Assembly (NCBI RefSeq): GCF_019059575.1
Contig: NW_024881833.1
Coordinates: 496,001 to 560,000, forward strand
DNA from: Amphibalanus amphitrite
Taxonomy: Eukaryota > Arthropoda > Thecostraca > Balanomorpha > Balanidae
Direction of reading: 5' to 3'
DNA: 64,000 nucleotides
Part shown: positions 48,384-64,000 of the stretch, piece by piece
Layout of the letters: every line of letters starts with the position of its first letter
How positions within the stretch are numbered: the first letter of the stretch is position 1
The notes under the pieces: model-generated
Databases searched by the model: none
Told to the model about the DNA's origin: nothing
The model's input: the letters and a program-made list of their open reading frames with translations, nothing else
Made by a program: the position numbers and the translations under genes

Positions 48384-48640
48384 GATGCCGGCGGCGGCGA
48401 CGACAGTGCGCCGGCGCACATCTCTATGGAGGTGGACGGCGACCCGTGGGCGACCGCCGCTGCCGCGGTTTGCTACAGGTGGCCATGGCCACTAATCTGT
48501 TGGAGGAGGCGCCCCCGGCACAGGTCCCAACCGCCGGAGACGCGGCAGAGACGGGGCAGTGGGCTGGCTTCCAGTCGCAATACGACTCGGTCGTGACAGC
48601 GTCTCAGTGCACAGGAGCCGCGGCTGTGGACGATTGTTGA
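48384..48640 (+). CDS. Terminal exon of an unrecognised gene, copy 1
   Basis: A good acceptor (TTTTCCTTCCCGCAG) precedes 48384 and AATAAA lies at 49430, so this looks like a last coding exon with 3' UTR. The frame closing at 48640 reads through the whole exon and ends VAMATNLLEEAPPAQVP...GQWAGFQSQYDS...VDDC. A second frame at the 5' part reads DAGGGDDSAPAHISMEVDGD and stops earlier. Comparison with the copy at 62780 shows changes mostly silent in the first frame downstream of about 48477 (four of six), favouring it there. GQWAGFQ resembles WxxF sorting/adaptin-binding motifs, which is only a hint. Upstream exons are not visible; the satellite would lie in the preceding intron. Confidence 0.5.
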
Positions 48641-49429
48641 GAGATGGCGCGGGGCACCGATAGAAGCTTGTCTGCTGGAGATCAAATCCTGTCTTAGTGC
48701 CGCGTTGCCCCGTGTCCGTGATGATCTTTTAAGGCCGAGCTAGCTACACTAAGCGTGACCGTCCAGGAAACTAGAAAGCACCCACGTGTACTGCGTGTTC
48801 GTGCTCACTGGATTCCCTTGATACCGGCTTCTACGATTATCCATATTTTCCTTGAGCTACCGTATGCCCACGCAAGCGTGATAACGAGCGAGTACCATGC
48901 CGATAATACGATATGTATGAACAAGAATATCTTGTGATTGAAATTGCACAGCCATGCACTACCGAAGTTCATCGCTGAAATTGCATCTAGACCTGTGTAA
49001 TTTCTTACTAACAGTAAGAAGCTCGACAGTAGTTCCGGTAGCAGACAGTATGTAGACTACTTGTGTCTTGTAGACAGTAGAGCTCGTCTTGACGGCGAAA
49101 TGTCATTGTCCAATTTTTCACTGTCCGGCGACCGCGGGATGACATTAACACTGTATGTCACGCCGTGCACATTATGAGCTGACCTTTCCGTGACCTCTCA
49201 CTGGTAGCCCGCTACATAGCCATGAGGGGTCGTTGTGTCTGTCGTTAGGCGTCCCGGCCGGTCCGCCGGTCTCCGGCTGTCTGGGTGACGAACGGCGTCG
49301 GTGGCGACCCCGCTCAGGACGCACCAGCCGCTGGCTCTCCAGCAGACGGCGCACGACCTGGGTGTTACCCGTTACCATTATCCATTATCCATTAGCAATC
49401 CACATGTGCCTATGTCTGTTTTCGTTGTG

Positions 49430-49435
49430 AATAAA
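49430..49435 (+). promoter_or_regulatory. Polyadenylation signal of the E exon, copy 1
   Basis: AATAAA about 790 bp after the exon's stop codon. It is conserved in copy 2 at 63838-63843. Confidence 0.6.
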
Positions 49436-49440
49436 TGTTT

Positions 49441-49831
49441 GCCTTGACAAGCGAGTTGAAACATCTTTCAATCGCCCAGTGTCATTCGATGCAATACCCG
49501 ATTACATGCCGTCGAAAAGCAAAAAGATTATCTCACTCCACGCTGGGGCTCCTAGATTTTCGCGCCTGATGGGGGAGGGGCTGAACCGTGAACCCCCCAG
49601 TGAAGGGGCTGAACAGCCCCCCATCCCCTCGATTTCAACTCAGCTCCTTGACTAGATACGTGTGTTGGTAGTATTAGAACGAGTATTAGAACTCTACCTG
49701 AGACGAGGCCACTTGAAGTACCTGGTGCCCTCACCCTGCTGACCTTAAAAGACACGAGCCTAAACTTTTAGTGTAGCACAGATGCATGCTAAGGCGTGCC
49801 AAAGAACGGCGGCGCTACCGTCTGATCGCTT
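49441..49831. other. Intergenic between convergent E exon and HADHA exon
   Basis: Non-coding. It holds a G-run/C-run pair near 49570-49625 (GGGGGAGGGGCTGAACCG and AGCCCCCCATCCCC). The part to about 49600 is repeated in the second direct copy at the right edge. Confidence 0.5.
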
Positions 49832-50183
49832 TCAAAATGACCTCACTCTATTTCTCGTCAAAAACTGTAGCTTGATCACCAGGGTTCTATATTTACTTTG
49901 AAACTGAACACGCCCAGCGCTGGCACACACGCGGAGCGGCTTCACATGCGTATACACTCGGTCATCACATGTGGGCATTACACGAGGCCCGGCCGAACAG
50001 AACTTGGTGCCGCTAGCGGCCTGGTAGTGCACGGTCAGGCACGGCTCGAAGCCGACGGCAAAGCGCTCCATGTCCTTGACTAGCTGTGCGGGACCGATGC
50101 GGTCCACGAAGCGGAAAGGTCCGCCGGTGAGTGGCGGGAAGCCGAGACCCAACACGCTGGCTTCGAGGTCGCCACGTCGAGAC
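49832..50183 (-). CDS. HADHA: Trifunctional enzyme subunit alpha, last coding exon
   Basis: Mitochondrial enoyl-CoA hydratase/3-hydroxyacyl-CoA dehydrogenase of fatty-acid beta-oxidation; only its C-terminus is here. The exon follows TTTTGACAG at 50184 and encodes GDLEASVLGLGFPPLTGGPF, then RFVDRIGPAQLV and FEPC, which correspond to the family's 'LGLGFPP..GGPFRFVD..GA' and 'F.PC' near the C-terminus. Beyond that the frame runs about 60 residues further than usual before TGA at 49832, so either the tail is extended or a downstream intron was missed. No upstream HADHA exon is recognisable to the right, where sequence soon changes into the inverted repeat arm at 50843. The gene may be cut by the rearrangement, or the rest lies far away. 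Confidence 0.75.
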
Positions 50184-50347
50184 CTGTCAAAATGCGGTGC
50201 ACTTAAGGCCTACAACAGATTTACTGAGGCAACCACAATCACCAGTCAGGAGTCAGGTAAATGGTGGCAATAAGATTCATATAAATAGATTAACAGCCTA
50301 AAATCAGCAAACATCCGTCTCTAGAAAACCAGCAGCACGTGACGTAC

Positions 50348-50750
50348 CGCTAGTAGCCCTGTAGTGCTCGCAGCAGCGTCAAGCTCTCCTGGCGCCGAGA
50401 GCGCAGACGGCGTCACGTGGCTCCCGCAGCTGCCATCCAACACCAGGGGGCAGGCGCCGTCCAGGGCCACCGCCAGCTGCTGCAGTTGGGTCAGCAGCTC
50501 GGCCTCCCAGCGCGGCCGGCGCAGGGTCGGCGGACACAGCGACAGCGCGCCGTCAGCCAGCGGCTCCAGCCGGGTCAGCGCCGGCAGGCCCTCGGGCGGC
50601 AGCTCGCGGCGCAGTCTCCTCGGCGGCGGCACTGAGATCGCGCACGGCGCGCTGCAGCACTGAGAACTGGTGGAACGACGGGTGGAACCAGTCACGCGCG
50701 CGGACGGCACACAGCGCAACGAACTCGCCCGGAAAACGCACACTGTCACA
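50348..50750 (-). CDS. Possible exon(s), unrecognised, GC-rich
   Basis: Two overlapping frames look protein-like: VRFPGEFVALCAVRARDWF (about 50741-50640) and, one base shifted, RRELPPEGLPALTRLEPLAD through LTQLQQLAVALDG to TTGLLA (about 50650-50348), ending at a donor GTACGT. The change of frame means either an unseen intron or a damaged exon. Its phase does not fit the HADHA exon 164 bp downstream, so it may belong to another gene. Family not recognised. Confidence 0.3.
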
Positions 50751-50842
50751 CGGTGCATATCCGTCACTTTATTCGACGGGCGCGTCCTCACATCCGAGAA
50801 CCGACTGGCGTTCACTGTCAGAAGTTCGTGACAGATTAGTGG

Positions 50843-51046
50843 CCATGGCCACCTGTAGCAAACCGCGGCAGCGGCGGTCGCCCACGGGTCGCCGTGTCCA
50901 CCTCCATAGAGATGTGCGCCGGCACACTGTCGTCGCCGCCGCCGGCATCCTGCGGGAAGGAAAAATACATGTCCGGTCAGAGACTGGGGATCAACATTGG
51001 TATGTACAAATTTTGCCTATAGGATCCACGACACCGGCACGTGAAG
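50843..51046 (-). repeat. Inverted partial copy of the E exon block
   Basis: Inverse of 48291-48495: GGCCATGGCCACCTGTAGC at 50843, through the exon and its acceptor, to GCACGTGAAGAG before the (AG)n tract. It carries a 2-base insertion within the coding part (GTGGACACGGCGAC instead of GTGGACGGCGAC) and one other change. It ends abruptly, so it lacks the stop codon and 3' UTR. Confidence 0.9.
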
Positions 51047-55708
<4,662 letters not shown>

Positions 55709-56826
55709 ACACGTTTTTGGAATCGGGAGAATTTTTGGGGGATGACCCTTGCAGCGTCCAAGACCGCCTTTCTGGATTCGCCAGTAGTTGCTGGAATGGT
55801 GTTAGGCTACTTCCAATTCCTGAATGCCCCAATTAATGTGAAATTGCATATTATGGACCATTTTCAACACTCTTGCTGCCTCGCTGGCATGGATGGAGGC
55901 CTCATAGACCTGTCAGTTCAAGCTCTATAACTTGCATTAGCATCAACGGATTGCAACAAAATTTTCAGGGTCTCAAGTTCAAACAATTTTACATGTACCA
56001 CGTAAATTTCGAGACAATGACCCCGATGATCTGTGACCTATTCGGTGTTCCCCAAGGCAAGGTCAACCTGCGACACTGACACTACTTACGACTGCTATTT
56101 CAATTTTGTAAGTTGAGTCGCAAATCAGGCAACGTGCAATTCATTAAAATTACAATAACCCACACCAAAACACACTATACCCACCAAATCAAGTTCTTCA
56201 GCACCCCTAAAGCCAGTGCACTGGCACGGGGCACGTCCAAGGTCAAATCGCGTTTCTCAGATTTTCGGTTTGTTATTTTCATCAAGGTGTTGATAGGTGC
56301 TCGCACGGTAGCCATGTTGGGATAGGTGAATTGAAGGTTAAATTATTTAAATATTTTAAAATAATTTAAGACCTGCCAAACCTAACAATACGCAGAATAA
56401 TAACCAGCATTAAAAATTGTATTAGGATAAAAATTTATATGTGAATCGAAAGGGTCCGCTAAAAATGACCTTGACCTTTGACCCGTCATTTCTCCGTAGT
56501 TTGACCTTGCCAAAACAAGAAAAACCAGCAGTAGCATCTCCAACATTGGTTGCATCATTAAGCAAAAAATTTTAGAAATCTAAGGGGTCCTTCTTTCTCA
56601 CCTGGCCACGTGGTCACTTCCACTTCCTGTATTACACATACGTGACCTTGATTCTGACCTTTGACCTACTATATATCAGTTCGTGCTGCTTGCCAAAGTA
56701 AGAAACTGATATTTTTGAAATCAGCTCTTCATGGACTATAGTTGTACCAATTTTTACGAGAATCCAAAGGGTCCGCCGAGAATGACCTTGAACTTTGACC
56801 TAAGATTCCTCAGTTCCTAGGGGGTA
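55709..56826. repeat. N1 block, inverted copy
   Basis: Inverse of 39962-41070, nearly identical (for example TTCTGGATTCGCCAGTAGTT). It ends at CCTAGGGGG, where the left copy continues into its fold-back edge. Confidence 0.9.
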
Positions 56827-56869
56827 AAGCACTGCAAAATTTGTTGATGCAAATGGTGCTAACCCCGCG

Positions 56870-57095
56870 TACGTTCATAAAGTTGGCTTCAAATTCGGAT
56901 TCGGATTCCAGCACCACACTCGTGGAAAAAATGACAAAAACGGACCCCTCAGAATCGATTTAAATTTACAGGATACGTTCGTTCATAAAGTTGTTCATAA
57001 AGTTGGCTTCAAATTCGGATTCGGATTCCAGCACCACACTCGTGGAAAAAATGACAAAAACGGACCCCTCAGAATCGATTTAAATTTACAGGATA
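56870..57095. repeat. Tandem duplication at the N1/N1 junction
   Basis: GTTCATAAAGTTGGCTTCAA through CGATTTAAATTTACAGGATA occurs twice in a row about 120 bp apart, where the inverted N1 meets the third N1. In the first N1 (39806-39905) it occurs once. Confidence 0.9.
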
Positions 57096-58262
57096 GATAG
57101 AGCATGACATGCTTATTATATAAATAAATCACCTAGGCTTGGCACCCCCTAAGAACTGAGGAATCTTAGGTCAAAGTTCAAGGTCATTTTTGGCGGACCC
57201 TTTGGATTCCCGTAAAAATTGGTACAGCTATAGCTTATGAAGAGCTGATTTCAAAAATATCAGTTTCTTACTTTGGCAAGCAGCATGAACTGATATATAG
57301 TAGGTCAAAGGTCAGAATCAAGGTCACGTATGTGTAATACAGGAAGTGGAAGTGACCACGTGGCCAGGTGAGAAAGGAGGACCCCTTAGATTTCAATAAT
57401 TTTTTGCTCAATGATGCAACCGATGCTGGAGATGCTAATGCTGGTTTTTCTTGTTTTGGCAAGGTCAAACTACGGAGAAATGACGGGTCAAAGGTCAAGG
57501 TCATTTTTAGCGGACCCTTTCGATTCACATATAGATTTTTATCCCAATACAATTTTTGATGCTGGTCATTATTCTACTTATTGTTAGGTTTGGCAGGTCT
57601 TAAATTATTTTAAAATATTTAAATAATCTAACCTCTAATTCACCTATCCCAACATGGCTACCGTGCGAGCACCTATCAAAACCTTGATGAAAATAACAAA
57701 CCGAAAATCTGAGAAACGCGATTTGACCTTGGACGTGCCCCGTGCCAGTGCACTGGCCTTAGGGGTGCTGAAGGACTTGATTTGGTAGGTATAGTGTGTT
57801 TTTGTGTGGGTTATTGTAATTTTAATGTATTGCATGTTGCCTGATTTACGACACAACTTACAAAATTGAAGTAGCAGTCGTAAGTAGTGTCAGTGTCGCA
57901 AGTTGACCTTGCCTTGGGGAATACCGAATAGGTCACAGGTCATTCGGGTCATTGTCTCAAAATTTACGTGGTACGTGTAAAATTGTTTGAGCTTGAGATT
58001 CTGAAAATTTTGTTGCAATCCGTTGATGCTAATGCAAGTTATAGAGCTTGAACTGACAGGTCGTATATGAGGCCTCCATCCACGCCAGCGAGGCAGCAAG
58101 AGTGTTGAAAATGGTCCATAATATGCTATTTCACATTTATTGGGGTATTCAGGAATTGGAAGTAGCCTAACACCATTCCAGCAACTACTGGCGAATCCAG
58201 AAAGGCGGTCTTGGACGTTGCAAGGGTCATCCCCCCAAAATTCTCCTGATTCCAAAAACGTG
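57096..58262. repeat. N1 block, third copy (direct)
   Basis: Same orientation as the first copy (39905-41070), with scattered substitutions and small indels, e.g. GGTATTCAGGAATTGGAAGT against GGCATTCAGGAATTGGAAGT. Confidence 0.9.
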
Positions 58263-61200
58263 TCCCAGTCCCAGATGACCCCCATGACCTCCAATGAGCT
58301 CTGCGATGACCCCAAGTTGACCTTTTTGACCTGACGTGTCCCAGATGACCTCCGTGACCTCCAGTTTAGCTCTGATAACTCTAAGCTGACCTCTGTGACC
58401 TGGCATGTCCCAGATGACCTCCATTTGAGCTCTGTGATGACCCCAACTTGACCTCTGGGACCTCACGTGTCCCATATGACCTCTGTAACCACTAAGTGAT
58501 CTCTCTGATGACCCCAAGCTGAACTCTGTGACCTGACATGTCCCAGAAGACCCCCAGTTGAGCTCTGTGATGACCATAAGTTAACCTCTGTGACCTGATG
58601 TGCCCCCAAGTTGCCCTTTGTGACCGACGTGTCTCAGCTGCCTCAGTGGTCTCCAATTGAGCTCTGTGATGACCCCAAGTTGACATCGGTCTGTGACCTG
58701 ACGTGTCTCATATGACCTCTGTAACCTCTATGTGACCTCTATGATGACCCCAAGTTGACCTCTGTGAGCTGATGTGTCCCAGATGACCCCCATGATCTCC
58801 AACAGAGCTCTGTGATGACCCCAAGTTGACCTCTGTTACCTAATGTGTCCGAGATGACCTCCTTAACCTCCAATTGAGCTCTCTGATGACTCCAAGCTGA
58901 CCTCTGTGACCTTAGGTGTCCCAGATGACCTCCAATTGAGCTCTCTGATAACCCCAAGTTGACCTCTGTGACCTGACATGTCCCATATGACCTCTGTGAC
59001 CTCTAAGTGACCTCTCTGATGACTCCAAGTTGACTTATGTGACCTGACGTGTCTAAGATGACCCCCATGACCTTCAATCGAGCTCTATGATGACCCCAAG
59101 TTGACCTTTTTGACCTGACGTGTCCCAGATGACCTCCGTGACCTCCAGTTTAGCTCTGATAACTCCAAGCTGACCTCTGTGACCTGACGTGTCCCATATG
59201 ACTTCTGTGACCTCTAAGTGACTTCTCTGATGACCCCAAGCTGACCTCTGTGACCTGACGTGTCCCAGATGACCCCCATGACCTTCAATCGAGCTCTGTG
59301 ATGACCCAAGTTGACCTCTGTGACTTGATGTGTCCGAAATAACCTCCGCAACCTCCAATTGAGCTCTTTGATGATCCTAAGCTGACCTCTGTGACCTGAC
59401 GTGTCCCAGATGACCCTCAATTGAGCTCTGTGATGACCCCAAGGCCCAAGTTGACCTCTGTGAGTTGACCTGTCCCATATGACCTCTGTGACCTCAAGTG
59501 ACCTCTCTGGATATTCCAAGCTGATCTCTGTGACATGACATGTCCCAGATGACCTCCAATTGAGCTCTCTGATAACCCCAAGTTGACCTCTCTGACCTGA
59601 CATGTCCCATATGACCTCTGTGACCTCTAAGTGACCTCTCTCATGACCCCAAGCTGACCTATGTGACCTGACGTGTCCCAAATGACCTCCGTGACCTCCA
59701 ATTGAGCTCTGATGACTCCAAGCTGACCTTTGTGACCTGATATGTCCCAGATGACCTCCAATTGAGCTCACTGATGACCCCAAATTGACCTCTGTGACCT
59801 GACGTGTCCAAGATGACCCCCTTGACCTTCAATCGAGCTCTATGATGACCCAAGTTGACCTCTGTGACTTGACTTGTCCGAGATGACCTCCGTAACCTCC
59901 AATTGAGTTCTTTGATGATCCTAAGCTGACCTCTGTGACCTGACGTGTTCCAGATGACCTCCAATTGAGCTCTGTGATGACCCCAAGTTGACCTCTGTGA
60001 CTTCACGTGTCCCATATGACCTCTGTGACCTCTAAGTGACCTCCCTCATGACCCCAAGTTGACCTGTGTGACCTGACGTGTCCCAGATGACCTCCGTGAC
60101 CTCCAGTTGAGATCTGATGACTCCAAGCTGACTTCTGTATCCTGATATGTCCCAGATGACCTCCAATTGAGCTCACTGATGACCCCAAGTTGACCTCTGT
60201 GACCTGACGTGTCCCATATGACCTCTGCGACCTCTAAGTGACCTCTCTGATGACCTTAAGCTGACCTCTGTGACCTGACGTGTCCGAGATGACCTCCGTG
60301 ACCTTCAATTGAGCTCTGATGACTCCAAGCTGACCTCTGTGACCCGATATGTCTCAGATGATCTCCAATTGAGCTCACTGATGACCCCAAGTTGACCTCT
60401 GTGACCTGACGTGTCCCATATGACCTCTGCGACCTCTAAGTAACTTCTCTGATGACCCCAAGCGCACCTCTGTGACCTGACCTGTCCCAGATGACCCCCA
60501 TGACCTTCAATTGAGCTCTGTGTTGACCCAAGTGGACCTCTGTAACTTGATTTGTCCGAGATGCCTCCGTAACCTCCTATTGAGCTCTTTAATGATCCTA
60601 AGCTGACCTTTGTAACCCAGATGACCCTCAATTGAGCTCTGTGATGACCCCAAGTTGACCTCTGTGACTTCACGTGTCCCATATGACCTCTGTGACCTCA
60701 AGTGACCTCTCTGATGACTCCAAGCTGATCTCTGTGACCTGACATGTCCCAGATGACCTCCAATTGAGCTCTCTGATAACCCCAAGTTGACCTCTGTGAC
60801 CTGACATGTCCCATATGACCTCTGTGACCTCTAAGTGACCTCCCTCATGACCCCAAGTTGACCTGTGTGACCTGACGTGTCCCATATGACCTCTGTGACC
60901 TCTAGATGACCTCTCTGATGACCCCAAGCTGACCTCTGTGACCTGACGTGTCCAAGATGACCCCCATGACCTTCAATCGAGCTCTGTGATGACCCAAGTT
61001 GACCTCTGTGACTTGACGTGTCCCAGATGACTTCTGTAACCTCCAATTGAGCTCTTTGATGATCCCAAGCAACCTCTGTGACCTGACGTGTCCCAGAAGA
61101 CCCCCAATTGAGCTCTGTGATGACTATAAGTTAACCCCTGTGTCCTGACGTGCCCCCAAGTTGCCATTGTGACCGACGTGTCTCAGATGACCCCCATGAC

Positions 61201-62591
61201 CTTCAATCGAGCTCTATGGTGACCCCAAGTTGACCTCTGTGACCTGACGTGTCCCATATGACCTCTGCGACCTCTAAGTAACTTCTCTGATGACCCCAAG
61301 CGCACCTCTGTGACCTGACCTGTCCCAGATGACCCCCATGACCTTCAATTGAGCTCTGTGTTGACCCAAGTGGACCTCTGTAACTTGATTTGTCCGAGAT
61401 GCCTCCGTAACCTCCAATTGAGCTCTTTAATGATCCTAAGCTGACCTTTGTAACCCAGATGACCCTCAATTGAGCTCTGTGATGACCCCAAGTTGACCTC
61501 TGTGACTTCACGTGTCCCATATGACCTCTGTGACCTCAAGTGACCTCTCTGATGACTCCAAGCTGATCTCTGTGACCTGACATGTCCCAGATGACCTCCA
61601 ATTGAGCTCTCTGATAACCCCAAGTTGACCTCTGTGACCTGACATGTCCCATATGACCTCTGTGACCTCTAAGTGACCTCCCTCATGACCCCAAGTTGAC
61701 CTGTGTGACCTGACGTGTCCCATATGACCTCTGTGACCTCTAGATGACCTCTCTGATGACCCCAAGCTTACCTCTGTGACCTGACGTGTCCCAGATGACC
61801 CCATGACCTTCAATCGAGCTCTGTGATGACCCAAGTTGACCTCTGTGACTTGACGTGTCCCAGATGACTTCTGTAACCTCCAATTGAGCTCTTTGATGAT
61901 CCCAAGCTGACCTCTGTGACCTGACGTGTCCCAGAAGACCCCCAATTGAGCTCTGTGATGACTATAAGTTGACCCCTGTGTCCTGACGTGCCCCCAAGTT
62001 GCCATTGTGACCGACGTGTCTCAGATGACCCCCATGACCTTCAATCGAGCTCTATGGTGACCCCAACTTGACATCTGTGACCTGACGTGTCCCATATGAC
62101 CTCTGTAACCTCTACGTGACCTCTCTGATGACCCCCAAGCTGACCTCTGTGAGCTGACGTGTCCCAGATGACCCCCATGATCTCCAACAGAGCTCTGTGA
62201 TGACCCCAAGTTGACCTCTGTGACCTGACGTGTCCCATATGACCTCTGCGACCTCTAAGTGACCTCTCTGATGACCCCAAGCTGACCTATGTGACCTGAC
62301 GTGTCCAAGATGACCCCTTGACCTTCAATCGAGCTATATGATGACCCAAGTTGACCTCTGTGACTTGACTTGTCCGAGATGACCTCCGTAACCTCCAATT
62401 GAGTTCTTTGATGATCCTAAGCTGACCTCTGTGACCTGACGTGTTCCAGATGACCTCCAATTGAGCTCTGTGATGACCCCAAGTTGACCTCTGTGACTTG
62501 ACGTGTCCCATATGACCTCTGTGACCTCTAAGTGACCTCTCTGATGACTCCAAGTTGACCTTTGTGACCTGACGTGTCCCAGATGACCCCC

Positions 62592-62592
<1 letters not shown>
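58263..62592. repeat. TGACCT satellite, third array (minus orientation)
   Basis: Same unit as the first array but more diverged, with more frequent variants (TGATGTGTCC, TGACCTTTTTGACC). It contains its own about 840-bp internal duplication (60305-60780 against 61203-61620 are almost identical). There is no transposon insertion. Confidence 0.95.
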
Positions 62593-62680
<88 letters not shown>

Positions 62681-62686
62681 TCTCTT
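62593..62686. repeat. (TC)n tract at third satellite/E boundary
   Basis: About 90 bp of TC with one G interruption, in the same position as the tract at 48187. Confidence 0.97.
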
Positions 62687-62779
62687 CACGTGCCGGTGTC
62701 GCGGATCCTATAGGCAAATTTTGTACATCCAGTGTTGATCCCAAGTCTCTGACCGGACATGTATTTTTCCTTCCCTTAG

Positions 62780-63036
62780 GATGCCGGCGGCGGCGACGAC
62801 AGTGCGCCGGCGCACATCTCTATGGAGGTGGACGGCGACCCGTGGGCGACCGCCGCTGCTGCGGTTTGCTTCAGGTGGCAATGGCCACTAACCTGTTGGA
62901 GGAGACGCCCCCGGCACAGGTCCCAACCGCCGGAGACGCGGCAGAGACCGGGCAGTGGGCTGGCTTCCAGTCGCAATACGACGCGGTCGTGACAGCGTCT
63001 CAGTGCACAGGAGCCGCGGCTGTGGACGATTGTTGA
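62780..63036 (+). CDS. Terminal exon of an unrecognised gene, copy 2
   Basis: Counterpart of 48384-48640, equal in length (257 bp). The acceptor is still AG (CCTTCCCTTAG). In the frame that closes at 63036, differences from copy 1 are Arg to Cys, Ala to Thr and Ser to Ala, plus four silent changes; there is no stop or indel. The polyadenylation signal is kept. Which copy, if either, is the functional last exon cannot be told here. Confidence 0.5.
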
Positions 63037-63837
63037 GAGACGGCGCGGGGCACCGATAGAAGCTTGTCTGCTGGAGATCAAATCCTGTCTGCTGGTGGTA
63101 TATAATGCCGCGTAGCCCCGTGTCCGTGATGATCTTTTAAGGCCGAGCTGGCTACACTAAGCGTGACCGTCCAGGAAACTAGAAAGCACCCACGTGTACT
63201 GCGTGTTCGTGCTCACTGGATTCCCTTGATACCGGCTTCTACGATTATCCAGATTTTCCTTGAGCTACCGTATGCCCACGCAAGCGTGATAACGAGCGAG
63301 TACCATGCCGATAATATGATATGTATGAACAAGAATATCTTGTGATTGAAATTGCACAGCCATGCACTACCGAAGTTCATCGCTGAAATTGCATCTAGAC
63401 CTGTGTAATTTCTTACTAACAGTAAGAAGCTCGACAGTAGTTTCGGTAGCAGAAAGTATGTAGACTACTTGTGTCTTGTAGACAGTAGAGCTCGTCTTGA
63501 CGGCGAAATGTTATTGTCCAATTTTTCACTGTCCGGCGACCGCGGGATGACATTAACACTGTATGTCACGCCGTGCACATTATGAGCTGACCTTTCCGTG
63601 ACCTCTCACTGGTAGCCCGCTACATAGCCATGAGGGGTCGCTGAGTCTGTCGTTAGGCGTCCCGGCCGGTCCGCCGGTCTCCGGCTGTCTGGGTGACGAA
63701 CGGCGTCGGTGGCGACCCCGCTCAGGACGCACCAGCCGCTGGCTCTCCAGCAGACGGCGCACCACCTGGGTGTTACCCGTTGCCATTATCCATTATCCAT
63801 TAGCAATCCACATGTGCCTATGTCTGTTTTCGTTGTG

Positions 63838-63843
63838 AATAAA
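63838..63843 (+). promoter_or_regulatory. Polyadenylation signal of the E exon, copy 2
   Basis: AATAAA at the same relative position as 49430-49435. Confidence 0.6.
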
Positions 63844-64000
63844 TGTTTGCCTTGACAAGCGAGTTGAAACATTTTTCAATCGCCCAGTGTCATTCGATGC
63901 AATGCCCGATCACATGCCGTCGGAAAGGTTATCTCACTCCACGCTGGCCGGGCTCCTAGATTTTCGCGCCTGATGGGGGAGGGGCTGAACCGTGAACCCC

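Larger units (their letters stand above)
62687..64000 (+). repeat. E block, second direct copy (runs off the window)
   Basis: A direct copy of 48291-49600 displaced by about 14.4 kb, with few substitutions and small indels, including exon, 3' UTR and the beginning of the convergent intergenic part. The identity is still high at base 64000, so the duplicated segment continues to the right. Confidence 0.93.

Overview
This is a nuclear genome window from an animal, most likely an arthropod and possibly a crustacean such as a barnacle. The evidence is spliced genes with GT-AG introns and mostly in-phase exons, an interstitial tract of the arthropod telomere repeat (CCTAA/TTAGG), animal gene families (SLC22 transporter, pancreatic-lipase-like enzyme, CFAP157, SRRM1, HADHA) and many short non-autonomous DNA transposons. 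The species call is a guess; the arthropod call is moderately firm.

Left part (1-31 kb). The first two coding exons of an SLC22-type organic solute transporter lie on the minus strand (715-1284), and the gene runs off the left edge. A six-exon plus-strand gene (4991-10104) encodes an unrecognised 435-residue coiled-coil protein and carries a hAT-like element in its fourth intron. A nine-exon plus-strand gene (10992-17010) encodes a complete 470-residue secreted lipase of the pancreatic lipase family, with a 2.9-kb long-TIR element in its second intron. CFAP157, a ciliary basal-body protein, is a single intronless reading frame on the minus strand (17620-18981) with a perfect RFX X-box 258 bp upstream. 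Head to head with it is a plus-strand gene (about 19.7-30.9 kb) for a large, disordered, unrecognised protein. Its long intron holds a 73-bp tandem array with CTCF-like motifs, a 2.2-kb hAT-like element with perfect TIRs and an 8-bp target duplication, and a fold-back element.

Middle (32-39.5 kb). A complete nine-exon SRRM1 gene (RNA-splicing co-activator with PWI domain and RS/RD/RE-rich tail) lies on the minus strand. An 840-bp piggyBac-like MITE with TTAA target sites sits in its second intron.

Right part (39.7-64 kb). This is a large rearranged duplication built from the same blocks used three times: a 1.1-kb block (N1), a 4-4.5-kb satellite dense in AGGTCA/TGACCT, a (TC)n tract, and a terminal-exon block (E). 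The order is N1-satellite-TC-E (39.8-49.6 kb), single-copy sequence with the last exon of HADHA on the minus strand (49.6-50.8 kb), then inverted E-AG-satellite-N1 (50.8-56.8 kb), then again N1-satellite-TC-E (57.1-64 kb, continuing past the window). A 3-kb hAT-like element sits in the first satellite only. The inverted copy preserves the empty site, so that insertion came after the duplication.

The genes do not form an operon or pathway. The only regulatory link suggested by layout is the shared 5' region of CFAP157 and the disordered-protein gene. No virus-derived element was recognised.
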